The notes beneath the pieces were generated by a model. That model was not told the DNA's origin and did not search any database. It worked only from the letters and a program-made list of their open reading frames with translations. The position numbers and the translations under genes were made by a program. Below are positions 25,101-36,036 of a stretch of DNA of 64,000 bases, in pieces; the stretch's first letter is position 1; each line of letters begins with the position of its first letter. This stretch comes from Torreya grandis (taxonomy: Eukaryota; Streptophyta; Pinopsida; Cupressales; Taxaceae): assembly GCA_037957365.1 (NCBI GenBank), contig JARHVA010003188.1, positions 1,261,001 to 1,325,000 on the forward strand, given 5' to 3'.

Positions 25101-25562
25101 ATTAGTATTCTCTATAACAAGTCACATAAAGTGTAGTTAGTGTCTTTATCTATCTCTAAGTGTAAATTGAAACATTAGTGCTAATAATCAGACGTTTTTT
25201 TCATCCATCTTGAAGAAGTGCAATGCATATCACCTTCATATTTGAAATACTTCTATTAGAGCAATCTAGGATGTTGAAGTGAGTCTTGTCATTCATATTT
25301 CATAGTGAAAGTATAAGGTATTATAGTGGATAACAACTTGGTGTATCACCTCTTTATATTAGTTTCCTTTCATGTTCCTTTTATCCCTCGTCAAATCTAA
25401 ACAAGCTAGTAGTATAGAATATAAGTTCAAATGAACATATCTAGGGAACTATCCCTTTAATCTAGAGTTTTACCTTCTCTATAGTCAACCCATATGCATA
25501 GAGGTAATCCAATGTTATAATAAATTTTGAGAAGGCTAAACTACCTCTCTAAATGTGTAAAA
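22150..25562 (+). repeat. 3' LTR of copy B (approximate ends)
   Basis: Matches the LTR at 15153-18641 with a slowly drifting offset from 6990 to 6930. It follows an AATGGAAGGAGTAAG purine stretch. TATATAAG at 24886 and AATAAA at 24974 are conserved. Similarity ends near GTGACA at 25562, after which the two sequences are unrelated. The short ORFs at 23071-23951 and 24484-24735 are unremarkable LTR frames. Confidence 0.55.
24886..24893 (+). promoter_or_regulatory. TATA box in 3' LTR of copy B
   Basis: TATATAAG, conserved in position with 17957-17964 and followed by AATAAA at 24974-24979. Confidence 0.55.
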
Positions 25563-27159
25563 TAGAGTGACAATAGAACCCAAACCCCCTTAAACCTTCC
25601 TAAAACCCTAATAATTATGAAATTTTGAATATATTGGATAAAATACATCCAAATGCATTAGGATGGCCTTTTAAACACTTGGATCTCATTATACGCTCTT
25701 AGGGGTTTCCATCCATGGTACTGGTCTATGTGAACTATTATACAAACCCATATAAAACACTCTTTTTGCATGATATAATGATATTTCCAAGGTGCATAAC
25801 TTGGTCAAGGGTTTTAAATAATTAGATAAGGTACTATGATATATATTTCACCTTCTAATATCATGAAACACTTATAATTCTACCTAAAAATGATCATGTA
25901 GGTATGTCCCAAGTAGGCAATCTAAATGTGCTAAAGAGAGGTAACCTAGTCATCTAAGTAAGGTAGGATTATAGGTGTGAAATTCTTGGAGAACTTAAGT
26001 CTTGTTGTATAATGTTATGTCAAGATTTAAGAAGGATCACTCAGTCATTTTGAATATTTGACTCAATCCTCATATCCATCCTAAAGTGAATAGTTGAGAG
26101 ACTAGGATACTTGTCTAATAGGCCTACTTAATCAACAAAAGGGGATGTTCATCGGTGTAAAATGATAGTATGGGGTAAAATTATGGTCATTTAACTTATA
26201 TAACTACCACATGAGTTGATCAGACCAGTTTCTCATTGACCATGAATATTATTGCAGTTTTCCAAATCATGTTTGTATGCAAGGAAGAGTGGTAACTAAA
26301 TGCTTCATGGAGGAGGCCTATTAAACCACCTCAATGTTTATAACTATCAAATTCAGAAGGAGTTGACCAGGATTGGTGTACACATTTTCCTCATGATGTC
26401 AACTTTGGCTAAAAATAGACATCAATGCCCAAAGATGCTCATTAAAGACACCAATCACCTAAATAATGTATGGAGAAGGAATGGAGGGCTACTTTTAATT
26501 TCCAATTGAAAGGATTGTGGTCATTCATGACCTATTCATGTTCTTTCCATGCCTAATTATCTTCTCATAATTGTTCATTATTATATATATTTAGGATTTT
26601 ATGATATTATAATCATCCCTCAGCTAGGTATGATAAGACTCTACCAAATTGTATCTTGAAAACCTTGTGAATCAATAAAGAAAGACTATTTGCATATTTT
26701 TATGTTAGCTTAGTGTGTTGTGCTTTGTTGATTTGTAAAAATCATAATTTTTATTTTCCTTTTTAGGTCCTCTCCTTCGCCTAGTTGCTATAATGTCATC
26801 CTATTCATTTTATGTGACATGTTAGAGTGTTGGTAGTTATGTTGAAGAGTAATTTGGTTGATAGTGCCTCTAGTAGACTTTTTGTCTATTACCTTCAACT
26901 TACAAGTATCCATCATATAACTCATGTGAAATACTCATGCTTATAATTTCATTAGTCATGTTTTGGTTTGTTAACATGACCCTTGTCAACCCATCAAAGG
27001 CTGAAATATGTATCATTTTTTTCCATAATACACCAAGCTAAAACACATTTTCTAGTAATAAGTACTCAACCCAATAATCAACTTATGGCTCACCCTTGGT
27101 TAGTTTAGTCTACTACTATCATTCTAGATGTGCATAATTTTCTAAATAATCCTTAGAAT
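25563..27159. other. No recognisable gene
   Basis: AT-rich DNA. An unbroken 69-codon plus frame (26300-26509; middle reads STLAKNRHQCPKMLI) has no family that I recognise. The stretch may be 5' leader of element D, whose gag begins just downstream, but nothing proves it. Confidence 0.35.
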
Positions 27160-27640
27160 TACCTAAACTTTTTTCCCCTTTAGGAGGAAGAATAAATGAA
27201 GAACATATCAATTATTTAAAGTTTGCCTTGACATTAATTAATGTTACATATGAAGATGTTGCATGTAGACTTTTCCTATTTACACTGTAGGATGTTACTT
27301 ATAACTAGTTTTTCAACTTCCCAATATAATTTAATCACTCCATGGAACTCATATCAAAGAATGTTTCTTACTCAATTTAGTAAGGTTATTGCCCCAGGTA
27401 TTGTGTATTAAAATTTCACTAGTATGAAGAGAGATCCTAATGAGTCAATATGTGCTTTCAATATGAGGATCCATAATATGTACACTTGGGTGAATTTTAC
27501 ATATAGACCAGTAGAGGATTTAACACTATAAATTTAAAATAATGACTTAGATCTGATTGAATTATTATTTATATGAATATTTATAATTTCTTATAATCTA
27601 GTTTTAATTTATGAATAAGTAATCAACACCAACAAACAAC
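27160..27640 (+). pseudogene. gag (capsid) remnant of element D
   Basis: Frames near 27170-27560 read RINEEHINYLKFALTLINVTYEDVACRLF and, after frameshifts, NSYQRMFLTQFSKVIAPGIVY, SMKRDPNESICAFNMRIHNMY and YRPVEDL. The F..G....EH...F...L....V..EDV..RLF pattern with W.SF...F...F and R...E.I..F..R is a Ty3/gypsy capsid. At least two frameshifts and several stops are present. It is the first coding domain of the series that continues to 34560. Confidence 0.65.
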
Positions 27641-28639
27641 TCAATCCGTAGACACCAAGAGTTCCTAGCTTTATTATTGGTTTCCTAGTTTTAAATATGA
27701 TGCCTCATATGAATCATAATGTTCTTATGTATAATAATAATCATTTTTATGTATTACCTCTTATAACATAGCTAAAATCAAAGCAGAATCATGGTTTCAT
27801 GAATAATCATGCACATATAAGTAATCATCAATAATTGCTCAAAGTGTAGATTATACCAAGCTAGAATCAGATGTTATATAAAGAATGTATCAAAATTTAA
27901 ATGGTGGCTTTATGAATATGAAAAATAAGATAATTATTGTTTCAAGATAAAATAATAATCAAAATTTTAGGTTCCTACGATATAAAAAGCCTTTCAACAA
28001 GTCTTCAAATAATGTAAAACAACAAAAAACTAGTAAGTTACCTAAGAAAAACATGATAGGGATAATCTTACTTAATTGGTATAGAGTTTGAAACATAATG
28101 TAACATGGTGAGATTGATTATTTCAAGTTTTGTGTAGCATTTTAAATCTTCTAGAGAGAAGTGGAGAAGAAATAAATAATGAACAATCCACCAGAACCAT
28201 CCCATGCTCCTAGTTACTCAAGTAAACTATGGTCTTGAAAACTCAAAAAAAATCATTACCAAGTGACTATGAAAACAAACCAAATGAAAAATTTAATGAT
28301 ATCCATGATTTTCATCAAATCCATATAATTAATTAAAACTAAAGGAACAATCAACCATTCACCATATCTACTCCTCCAAACAACATGATTATCTCTCTAA
28401 ATATGAAGGTTGCTAATAATCCACCTCCCCCAAAATAGATTTATCATCCCTTGGATATATAATCATAGATCAAAGGTAGAAAAAACATTGTTTAATACAT
28501 GAAGAAGATAAAAGTGATCATAAATCTTCATGATTTGGCTTAGATTACAAAACATAAGGAGATCTTATGGAAGTCTATTACATGGAAACTTACAACAGAC
28601 AAGCCTAAAGTTGCTCATGCATATATCATACAAAAACAT

Positions 28640-28965
28640 AATCCATAAGTCCTTACCTTTTTATTTACTATCATAGTATCTGGTAAGAATATACATAACT
28701 ACTCATTTGATTATATGGCTTCAACTCTTGTAATGTCAATGTCCGTTTGTGAAAATTGTGGATTGAATCTAAGCCAATCCAAGAGGATAGATTCATAATT
28801 AGACAAGCCAATAGTGCGTATAGTTGGAGAATTAGACAACATGCATATTTAAGTGGAATCTAAGACATACATAAAAATTAATATAGACATACTCATGGTA
28901 GATATCCTAGAAGGATATAGACTACTACTAAGTAGGGATTGGTGATGTAGAGGGATAATAAACAA
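28640..28965 (+). pseudogene. Protease remnant of element D
   Basis: The frame reads PFLFTIIVSGKNIHNYSFDYMAS, then MSVCENCGLNL, and about 50 codons later MVDILEGYRLLLSRDW. The G(K/T)..HN....D(S/T)GA frame and the ...Y.LLLSRDW ending are typical of plant Ty3/gypsy proteases. The active-site Ser-Gly has become Tyr-Met, so the enzyme is dead. It sits between gag and the aRNH/RT block as expected. Confidence 0.55.
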
Positions 28966-30900
28966 TCTCACTTTGTCAAATTTTCTCTATATTTTATCTT
29001 GTACTTGTTTAGGTTCATTCTTCATGTAATGGTTTTGAGATTATCATAATGATGTTATTATATTTTTCCATCCCTCTTAATCTCTCATCTTTTCTATATT
29101 TCACATACAAGCTTTTATGTCACCTTGTTTGGGTTTATTGACTTGACACTTAGTTCAAAACTCTATTAGGTTCTTTGCATGCTTTGTTTACAAACAATCC
29201 ACTCAAAACCATACTCACATGTGCTTAGAAATTTTCATTAGTTAATTTACTCAAAATCCTTGATTTTCTTTGGAAACCCTAGTTTATATTTGTAGTCCTT
29301 ATTACAAGCCCAAGAGCACCTGTATTGTAATTATCATCTTATAAATTCCTTTTGAATGACTAATTATGTTTATTCAAGTTTGTATAACCTTATTATATCT
29401 TTGAAACACATCTAATCATCCTACCCAGCCATTCTCCAAAGCATTAAAACTTTTACATGAGCCTTTATTCAAGACTTTATAATATTTATTTAACTCATTA
29501 CAAATTTAGTTATTATATGCAGACCCAAGAATCTTGAAATGGAATCACAAGACTTCTTATTCAATTTTGAGTGGTTGTAGGCATTTGATTAATATAACAA
29601 CATTATTAGACATCATGTCTAAGTATCAAATTTCACATTAGAATGATTTTTCATTGACCTCTTCTACATTTGGATAGACTATATACTCAAACATAGATTT
29701 TTGCTAACCACCAATTACTCAAGCAATCAACTGTCCACATATTCTTGCTTTACACTTGTGCCACTCAGTTTCATCTCTCATAGAATGTAAAAAAATATAA
29801 TAATACAAAAAGAATCTCAATGAAATCTACCTTATTATAATTTACATGGGTTTAATACTCAAATTCACTAAGATTTATTTAGAACTCAGTATATATTTTC
29901 AATCGAACCACACTTTAAAGTGTCCTTTCCTCTACTCATAAATGTTTGAATTTCTTCAATAATACAAAAAATTATTAATAATAAAGGGGTATATATGAAT
30001 ATTATGTCCTCTATTCATCAAACAATAAATTCATCCTAATTCTTATAAAAAAGACTTTCAATAACATATATGAATCTCTTCAAGACACTACAAATGTGAG
30101 AATGAATAATTGAATGCGTTTGTGTCCTTCACTCAATCAAACACAATCAACCTTATTTATTACTCATAAAAATAGGGCATCTTAATTTCCTACCTACTAT
30201 AAAATTGTCTAATCATTCTTTAAACAATGATATATATTACCATTTTAGTATACTATCATTCTCAAACAAGATGCCACTCAATGACTTATCAAACTATATT
30301 ATATATAGGGGTTCAATCCTCAAAACACAGTTAACATAGGGTACCACACAATAATTTATCAATTACTCATAAGAATTCATGTTAATTAATTTTTCATAAG
30401 TATACACAAAGAATACTCTTTTATTTAAATCAACACAACACTTTGTATTTTCCATTCTTTTTTTGGCATAAAAACATAGTCTACATTCCTATATTGAATA
30501 CAATCTTAATAATATAATTTAAAAGATGAAAATAGTATACGGAGATTGGTTACCAAAATCAAAAAATTCTTACTCATTATTCTTTGTGGGGTTACATCTT
30601 CTTATTTATCCTTGAAACCAACCCCAAAATGACTTTTTTCCTCTCTTGGATGACCTAACTCGCTTCACACTAAAAACTAGTATTTATTTCAAAAAGACTT
30701 ATAACTAACTTTTTGGAACTTCCTCAAGTACATTGAGCAATTTTTTTAACTACCTCTAAAAACACTAATTATTATTAAGGTACCTAATGACTAGATTGAC
30801 TCCTAAGACATGAAACTAGACTAATATATCAAGGGGTAGTGATGCTCATGCATCAATTGGTCAAAAACACTAAACAGATATATGGAAATAGACTTTCCCA
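28966..30900. other. No recognisable domain
   Basis: Nearly 2 kb of AT-rich DNA between D protease and D aRNH. No LTR, PBS or conserved protein motif seen. It could be an unrelated insertion into D or the non-conserved linker seen in Tat elements. Confidence 0.35.
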
Positions 30901-30907
30901 CTAATGG

Positions 30908-31365
30908 ATGCCATGGAAAGGAATTCTAAATCAAATTCAAATTGATCAGGAGCCTAAGATGAAGCATCCCATCATGGAATACAACATGAATAATGAATAT
31001 GTTAGTTATAAATCCATTAATCCTAAAATCTACACCTTCACCATGAAGTATGAAATACAAGGGCAAGAATTTCATGGACCTTCCCAATTATGAATAATTC
31101 ATTATGATGGTGCAAGATCTAAATAAATATTAATTGACCTATAGGGTAAGAAGCACCTACTAACATATAGATTATAATTACCTTACATGAATAATAGAGT
31201 AGAGTATGAAGCAATCATTTTAGGACTACAATTATCCCTTAAGAATAATTTCAAGTAATGTATGATACATGGAGATTTAGTGATGGTGATTAATTAGGTC
31301 ATGAATAAATACCAGTGCAAGTTTTCATATATTTAATAATGGAAATAAGTAGTTGATTCATTAGC
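30908..31365 (+). pseudogene. Archaeal-type RNase H (aRNH) of element D, upstream of RT
   Basis: An unbroken 61-codon stretch precedes IHYDGARSK (first catalytic Asp in the DG motif). Then comes GKKHLLTYRL, and NNRVEYEAIILGLQLSL (catalytic Glu in the (A/V)EYEA motif), IHGDLVMVI (third acidic residue) and a final N(K/Q)Y. Several stops interrupt the frame. The NN.(A/V)EYEA...GL pattern separates this from the usual Ty3 RNase H, which is found separately at 32830-33110. In element G the comparable domain lies after RT and RNH, so the order here (aRNH first) is different. Confidence 0.65.
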
Positions 31366-31844
31366 TTGGGATTTAATTTAAGTATTTAAATAATTTAATA
31401 GAGTGGCTATTATAAAATAATAGAACTAAGTATTTGACTCATTAGCTACTTAAGCTATCAATTTGGCACCATTACAAGAATCCAGGGTGTAGATATTTTC
31501 TATAGAGATCATACCTTCCCATCAGTTCCTAATAATGTGTAAAATTTACAATTTTTTAAAGATGACCCAGAAATTATCCAATTATTTACTAATTAAAGAT
31601 AATTTTAATCTCAAATAATTGATAACAAATATTTCAAGTATTCAAGGTATGATAAATTGGGAGAATAATTTATTCAACTTAAGAAAAATCATCTACCTTT
31701 AGGAATGGTTTTCTTGGAAATAACATTCGATATGGATCCTCAATCCTAAGAATGAAATCATCCCAAAGTTAATGCATCTAATTTCAACAAAGAAAACTTA
31801 TGGGATGAGAGCAATCCACAAAATGTCAACATTGGTCTCATCTG

Positions 31845-32780
31845 CACTCGAGAATAAAAACAAAGGGTAAGAGATTTGTTCATTAAGTATAAGGATGTGA
31901 TTTCATGGACTTAAAAAAACTTAAAGGTTTTTAACCTGATAGTTATCACACATAAAATACCACTAAATCAATCCCATACCCCATTAAAATAAATATAAAT
32001 TCCATTCAACATAATATTGGAACCCCTTATCTAAATCCAAGCACAAAAATTATTAACTGCTAGGATAGCATTCCCCATTATACATTCAACCTTTGTTACC
32101 AATTTGGTGCTAGTCAAGAAGAATAATTGGGAAATTAGATTATATGTCAACTTTAGGAATCTAAATAAGGATTATAAGAAAGATAACTACCTCTACATTC
32201 TCTATCTGAGGTAATATAGGTAGTAACTAATTCTATAATGATGTCCTTCTTAGATGGGTTCTCAGGTTATAACCAGGTACTAGTGGAATCTGAGGATAAA
32301 ATGAACACTGCATTTACTATAAATTGGGGTACTTATGCATATAAGAGGATTCCAATTATACTAATTAATTTAGTATCTACCTTTCACAGGGCTATGGATC
32401 ATGAATTTCAAGGACTGGTAGGTAAATTCATAATCATTTATTTGTATGAGCTCATTATTTTATCAAAAGATAGAAATAATCATGTAAGCCATTTACATTC
32501 AATATTTGAAATATGCATAAGGTTTAACATTTCACTCAACCCTAAAAATATCATATTCAATTTCAATAAAGGTAAATTTTATGGAAATATCATTACCAAG
32601 GATGGGATCACCATTGATCCAAATAGAATTCAAGGAATCTCAAGAATAACATTCCCAAGTAATAAGAAAGAGCTCAAGTCCTTCTTTGGTAAGATCAATT
32701 TTATGAGAAATTTTATCTATGTATTTTTAGAGATTATTAGGCCTTTAAAAACAATTATCAAACAAGATGTCTAGGTAGAA
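31845..32780 (+). pseudogene. Reverse transcriptase of element D
   Basis: Clear Ty3/gypsy RT. In order: RDLFIKYKDVISWT, HKIPLNQSHTPL, a basic linker, then STFVTNLVLVKKNNWEIRLYVNFRNLNKD. The unbroken 178-codon stretch at 32238-32774 holds SFLDGFSGYNQV, TAFTINWGTYAYKRIPI, the active-site region, HVSHLHSIFEIC..., FYGNIITKDGITIDPNRI and ELKSFFGKINFMRNFI. The catalytic Y(L/V)DD has become YLYE, so both aspartates are lost. Function in a live element: copying genomic RNA into cDNA inside the particle. Confidence 0.85.
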
Positions 32781-32829
32781 TGGACACTATAATTCCAAAA
32801 ATATTTTTAGGATATCAAGGATGCCATTA

Positions 32830-33245
32830 CCAGGGCCTTAGTGTTGATCAAGCCAAACTTCAATAAATATCTATTTTTATATCTGTTTGCTTTAGAACAC
32901 ATAATCACAGTTTTGACTACCTATAAAAGGGATTAAAGAAATAACTTTATTACATTTATGAGCAAAAATATGAAAGAAGTGTATCTCAAATACTATATGA
33001 TAGATAATTAAATTTTCATTCTTATCAAAGTAGTAAAGAATTTTTTGCATTACATTTTAAGGAATAAAACTATTATGATACAATTGTTAATCTTACATTG
33101 GCAGAAATAAATTAGGATAAAGTAGAGGTAAATTGATGATAAATTTGCAAGAACTTGACATAGAAATCAATCCTAAAAAAAATATTATAGTACAAGGCAT
33201 CATTCAACTTATGACTGAGCTTGATCCATGCATCATAAATTGAGG
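32830..33245 (+). pseudogene. Ty3-type RNase H (gRNH) and connection domain of element D
   Basis: After RT come KPNFNKYLFLYLFALEHIITVL, NFITFMSKNMKEVYLKYYMID and LIKVVKNFLHYILRN, the usual L..A....A.L, I.F.S..L...E..Y...E and A.....FRHYL pattern of Ty3 RNase H. The C-terminal link reads LQELDIEINPKKNIIVQG and LMTELD. Stops and a frameshift are present. It removes template RNA in live elements. Confidence 0.75.
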
Positions 33246-33349
33246 AAGTCCTCAAGACCCAGGGATCTAAAGTAGACTTATGTTAATATCATTCAATAAT
33301 TACTCTACTTATCCTATTGAGATAAATAAAGAACCAAAAAGGCTCTTAA

Positions 33350-34560
33350 GGATTAAATTTTCTCATTGCATGATTAAAGAGTGGATTCTCTACAGAAGAA
33401 ATTACAAAGGTATCTACTTGAGATGTGTATCATAGGAAACATGCTCAAAAAATATTGGATAATATGAATCAAAATATATGTGGTGGTCATCCATATGGAA
33501 ACACCATAACACATAATATTCTTATAATGGGCTATTATTGGCCAAAAATCTTCAAGGATGCACACAACCATGTGATAACATGTCATGAATGCCAAGTCTT
33601 TACAAAAAGAGAAGTACATGTAAAAATGCCATTACAAAAGTTAATTAAAGGAATACCATTTGATTATCAGGCTTGTATTTCATCATAGTCATCAATCTAA
33701 ATTCTTGAGTCATCCACAAGTTTGTGCTTATAGTTACATACTCCTACACTATTTGGACTTAAGTAGTGGAAACTAGGAATTCCATAGCACGAGATGTAAT
33801 CATTTTTCTTGAAGATAAAATCACTACAAGGTTTGGTACTCCTATATCCTTAGTTTATGACAATGGGCCATCATTTCAATTAGATGAGATTACTTAATGA
33901 ACTCATGATTACCAAATTACCATTAGATTATCATCCAATCATTACTTGTAAGGAAATAGATTGGGTGAAATCTAAAAATAAGAATTTGATTGATGTTATC
34001 AAAAATTCAACTAAAAAAATGAAAAGAGTGGCTTCATCTATTGAAGTATGCACTTAGGGCAAATCAAACAAGATGAAATCAAGTCCTCAAGGATTTACCA
34101 TATATATTAGTATATGGATGCCAACTAGTATTCCTAATTATGCTCAAACTTATAACATATCATTTCATGCAGGAATATATAAAACCTAGTAAGAAAGTGG
34201 AGTCTTGATTATTGGACATAATATAAATGAAAGATTCATGGATAAAAGATTTGCATAATTTTAGTGAACACCAGGACTTATTCAAAAGATAGTTCAATAA
34301 AAGGTCAAAATTTAAAACATTTATAATATCTAATATGGTGATTTTATGGGACAAATCCCATGAGAAAAAAGGATAACACGATAAGTTCACCACCTTATGG
34401 ATTGGGCCTTATCAAATATCAGAGATCTTGGGTAGTAACACTTTTCATTTAAATGATCTCCAAGGTAAGGATTTAACATATCTAGTCAAAGTGGGAGAAG
34501 AAATAAGAAGCAAGGAAGTATGCAACATACTTCAATGGATGCGTGTGGACAACATTTGAA
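33350..34560 (+). pseudogene. Integrase of element D
   Basis: The zinc-binding region is nearly complete in the unbroken stretch 33425-33688: MNQNICGGHPYGNTITHNIL, YYWPKIFKDAHNHV and CHECQVF. The first His of the HHCC set appears to be Asn (MNQNICGGH). The core is badly broken, with recognisable pieces LVYDNGPSFQ near 33850 and ALRANQT near 34050. The C-terminal part is good: FNKRSKF, MVILWDKSHEKKG, LWIGPYQISEILGSNTFHLNDL. It ends at about 34556 with a stop, directly before LINE sequence. Confidence 0.8.
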
Positions 34561-34619
34561 ACTAGTTTTTTCCGACCTAGTTGGGCCCCTTGAGTGTGAC
34601 TGACAGAATCACGGATCCA

Positions 34620-36035
34620 ATGGAGGACACTATTGGTGGTAGTGCCTCTGGGGATCTATTTAGGAATATATTAGTGGATAGTCCATCTAATAGATGGAAG
34701 AAGGCAATTATAGGTGAAAAGATGTGCCCCTCAAAAATCATGGTGAGCTTCCCTATTATCTCGAAGGGCATGACCCTGAATATCCCAGACGATCTGGTGG
34801 AGGAAATCATGGCATCCATGGACCTTACATTGGTAGGCAAGTTTTTTTCTTTCCATCCTAATATCAAAATGGTTAGGAAATGGGTTTTGTCTAGGTGAAA
34901 AGTTAAGGGTAGTGTTTCGATCACTGCCATGGCAAGAGGCCTATTCCTTTATAGATTTACGAATAGGGAGGACATGATCACTACTCTTTCTGGAGGACCA
35001 TGGCTATATGGCCCACATTCTCTTGCCTTATGCTCATGGAAACTAGGATTTGATCCTAACTCAGACCTTAATAAGTCTACTCCTGCTTGGGTAAGACTGC
35101 CAGGGTTCCCTTTGGAATTTTGGGATTAAAAAATTTTCATAGCTATTGGCAATTCTTTTGGCCAATATGTCACTACAGATCATACAACTAGAACAAAGTC
35201 TAGATGTGTGTACACTAGACTTTGTGTCAATGTTGAAATAAATAGGACTCTCCCTATGACCATAGAGCTAAACTCTAAATATGGGACCTGGACTCAGTCG
35301 ATCACTTATTGAAATGCTACCACATTCTATCAAATATGTAAGAGAAAGGGACATTTAATGACACAATGCACAACAAAGCAAAAGGGGAGGAAAGATGATT
35401 CCTAGATTGAAGGGGAGGATCAGGCTCTCAATTATAGAAAGAATAGTAAGTAGGAAATGGAGAGTAATGTGGAAAATCCTGACAATATAGAAAAGGGAGA
35501 GGATGAGACAAGAAAGGAGGATATCACTAGTAGTGAGGGAAAAGTTGTCTCAAAGGAAAATATAGTATCAAATGATAGTCAGAAGGTTATATTTAACATA
35601 GCCGACCCTCTAGAAAAATAGACTAATATGTCTAAAGAAGGAGAAAAAGGTAACCTTTGATAGAGGAAGTCAATGAAGAAGACAAAGTTCTAAAAGTTGG
35701 GCAGGAAGAAGTAACTCCAGAAAGTCCCACTAAAGGAGAAGCAGACCCACAGTTAAGTACAGACATTTTTCATGCTCTAGAAGTCAGAGACCAAGTAGGA
35801 AACTACTTAGCAATAGGTGTAACAGGACAAAGTGGTGGTAATGAATAGGAGGAATGGGTTACCCCAAAGAAAAAGAATTGAAAAGGTAAAAAATTTGTAG
35901 ATGTTGGCACTGAGCCCAAACAAGGGAGGCCAACCCTAAGAGAAACAAGACAAAGAGAGATTGCTAGGGAGATTGCCAATGGTAAATAGAAAACACTAGA
36001 GACCCAACCCCCCAAACCCTCTAAATTAGATTATT
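34620..36035 (+). pseudogene. LINE ORF1 (DUF4283-like, zinc knuckle)
   Basis: Begins at ATG 34620 in a frame open from 34581. MEDTIGGSASGDLF leads into a DUF4283-like region: KIMVSFPIISKGMTLNIPDD, LVGKFFSFHPNI, MARGLFLYRFTNREDM, GGPWLYG, LALCSWKLGFDP and WVRLPGFPLEFWD. A zinc knuckle follows at about 35327-35374, reading YQICKRKGHLMTQC, with the first Cys replaced by Tyr. The tail is acidic and ends in a basic stretch (WVTPKKKN, then RETRQREIAREIANG). There are about seven stops and one frameshift. Such proteins bind the LINE RNA. Confidence 0.8.
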
Positions 36036-36036
36036 A

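Noticed and set aside
33374..33619. Minus-strand ORF of 81 codons
   Set aside because: Shadow of the integrase zinc-binding region on the plus strand.
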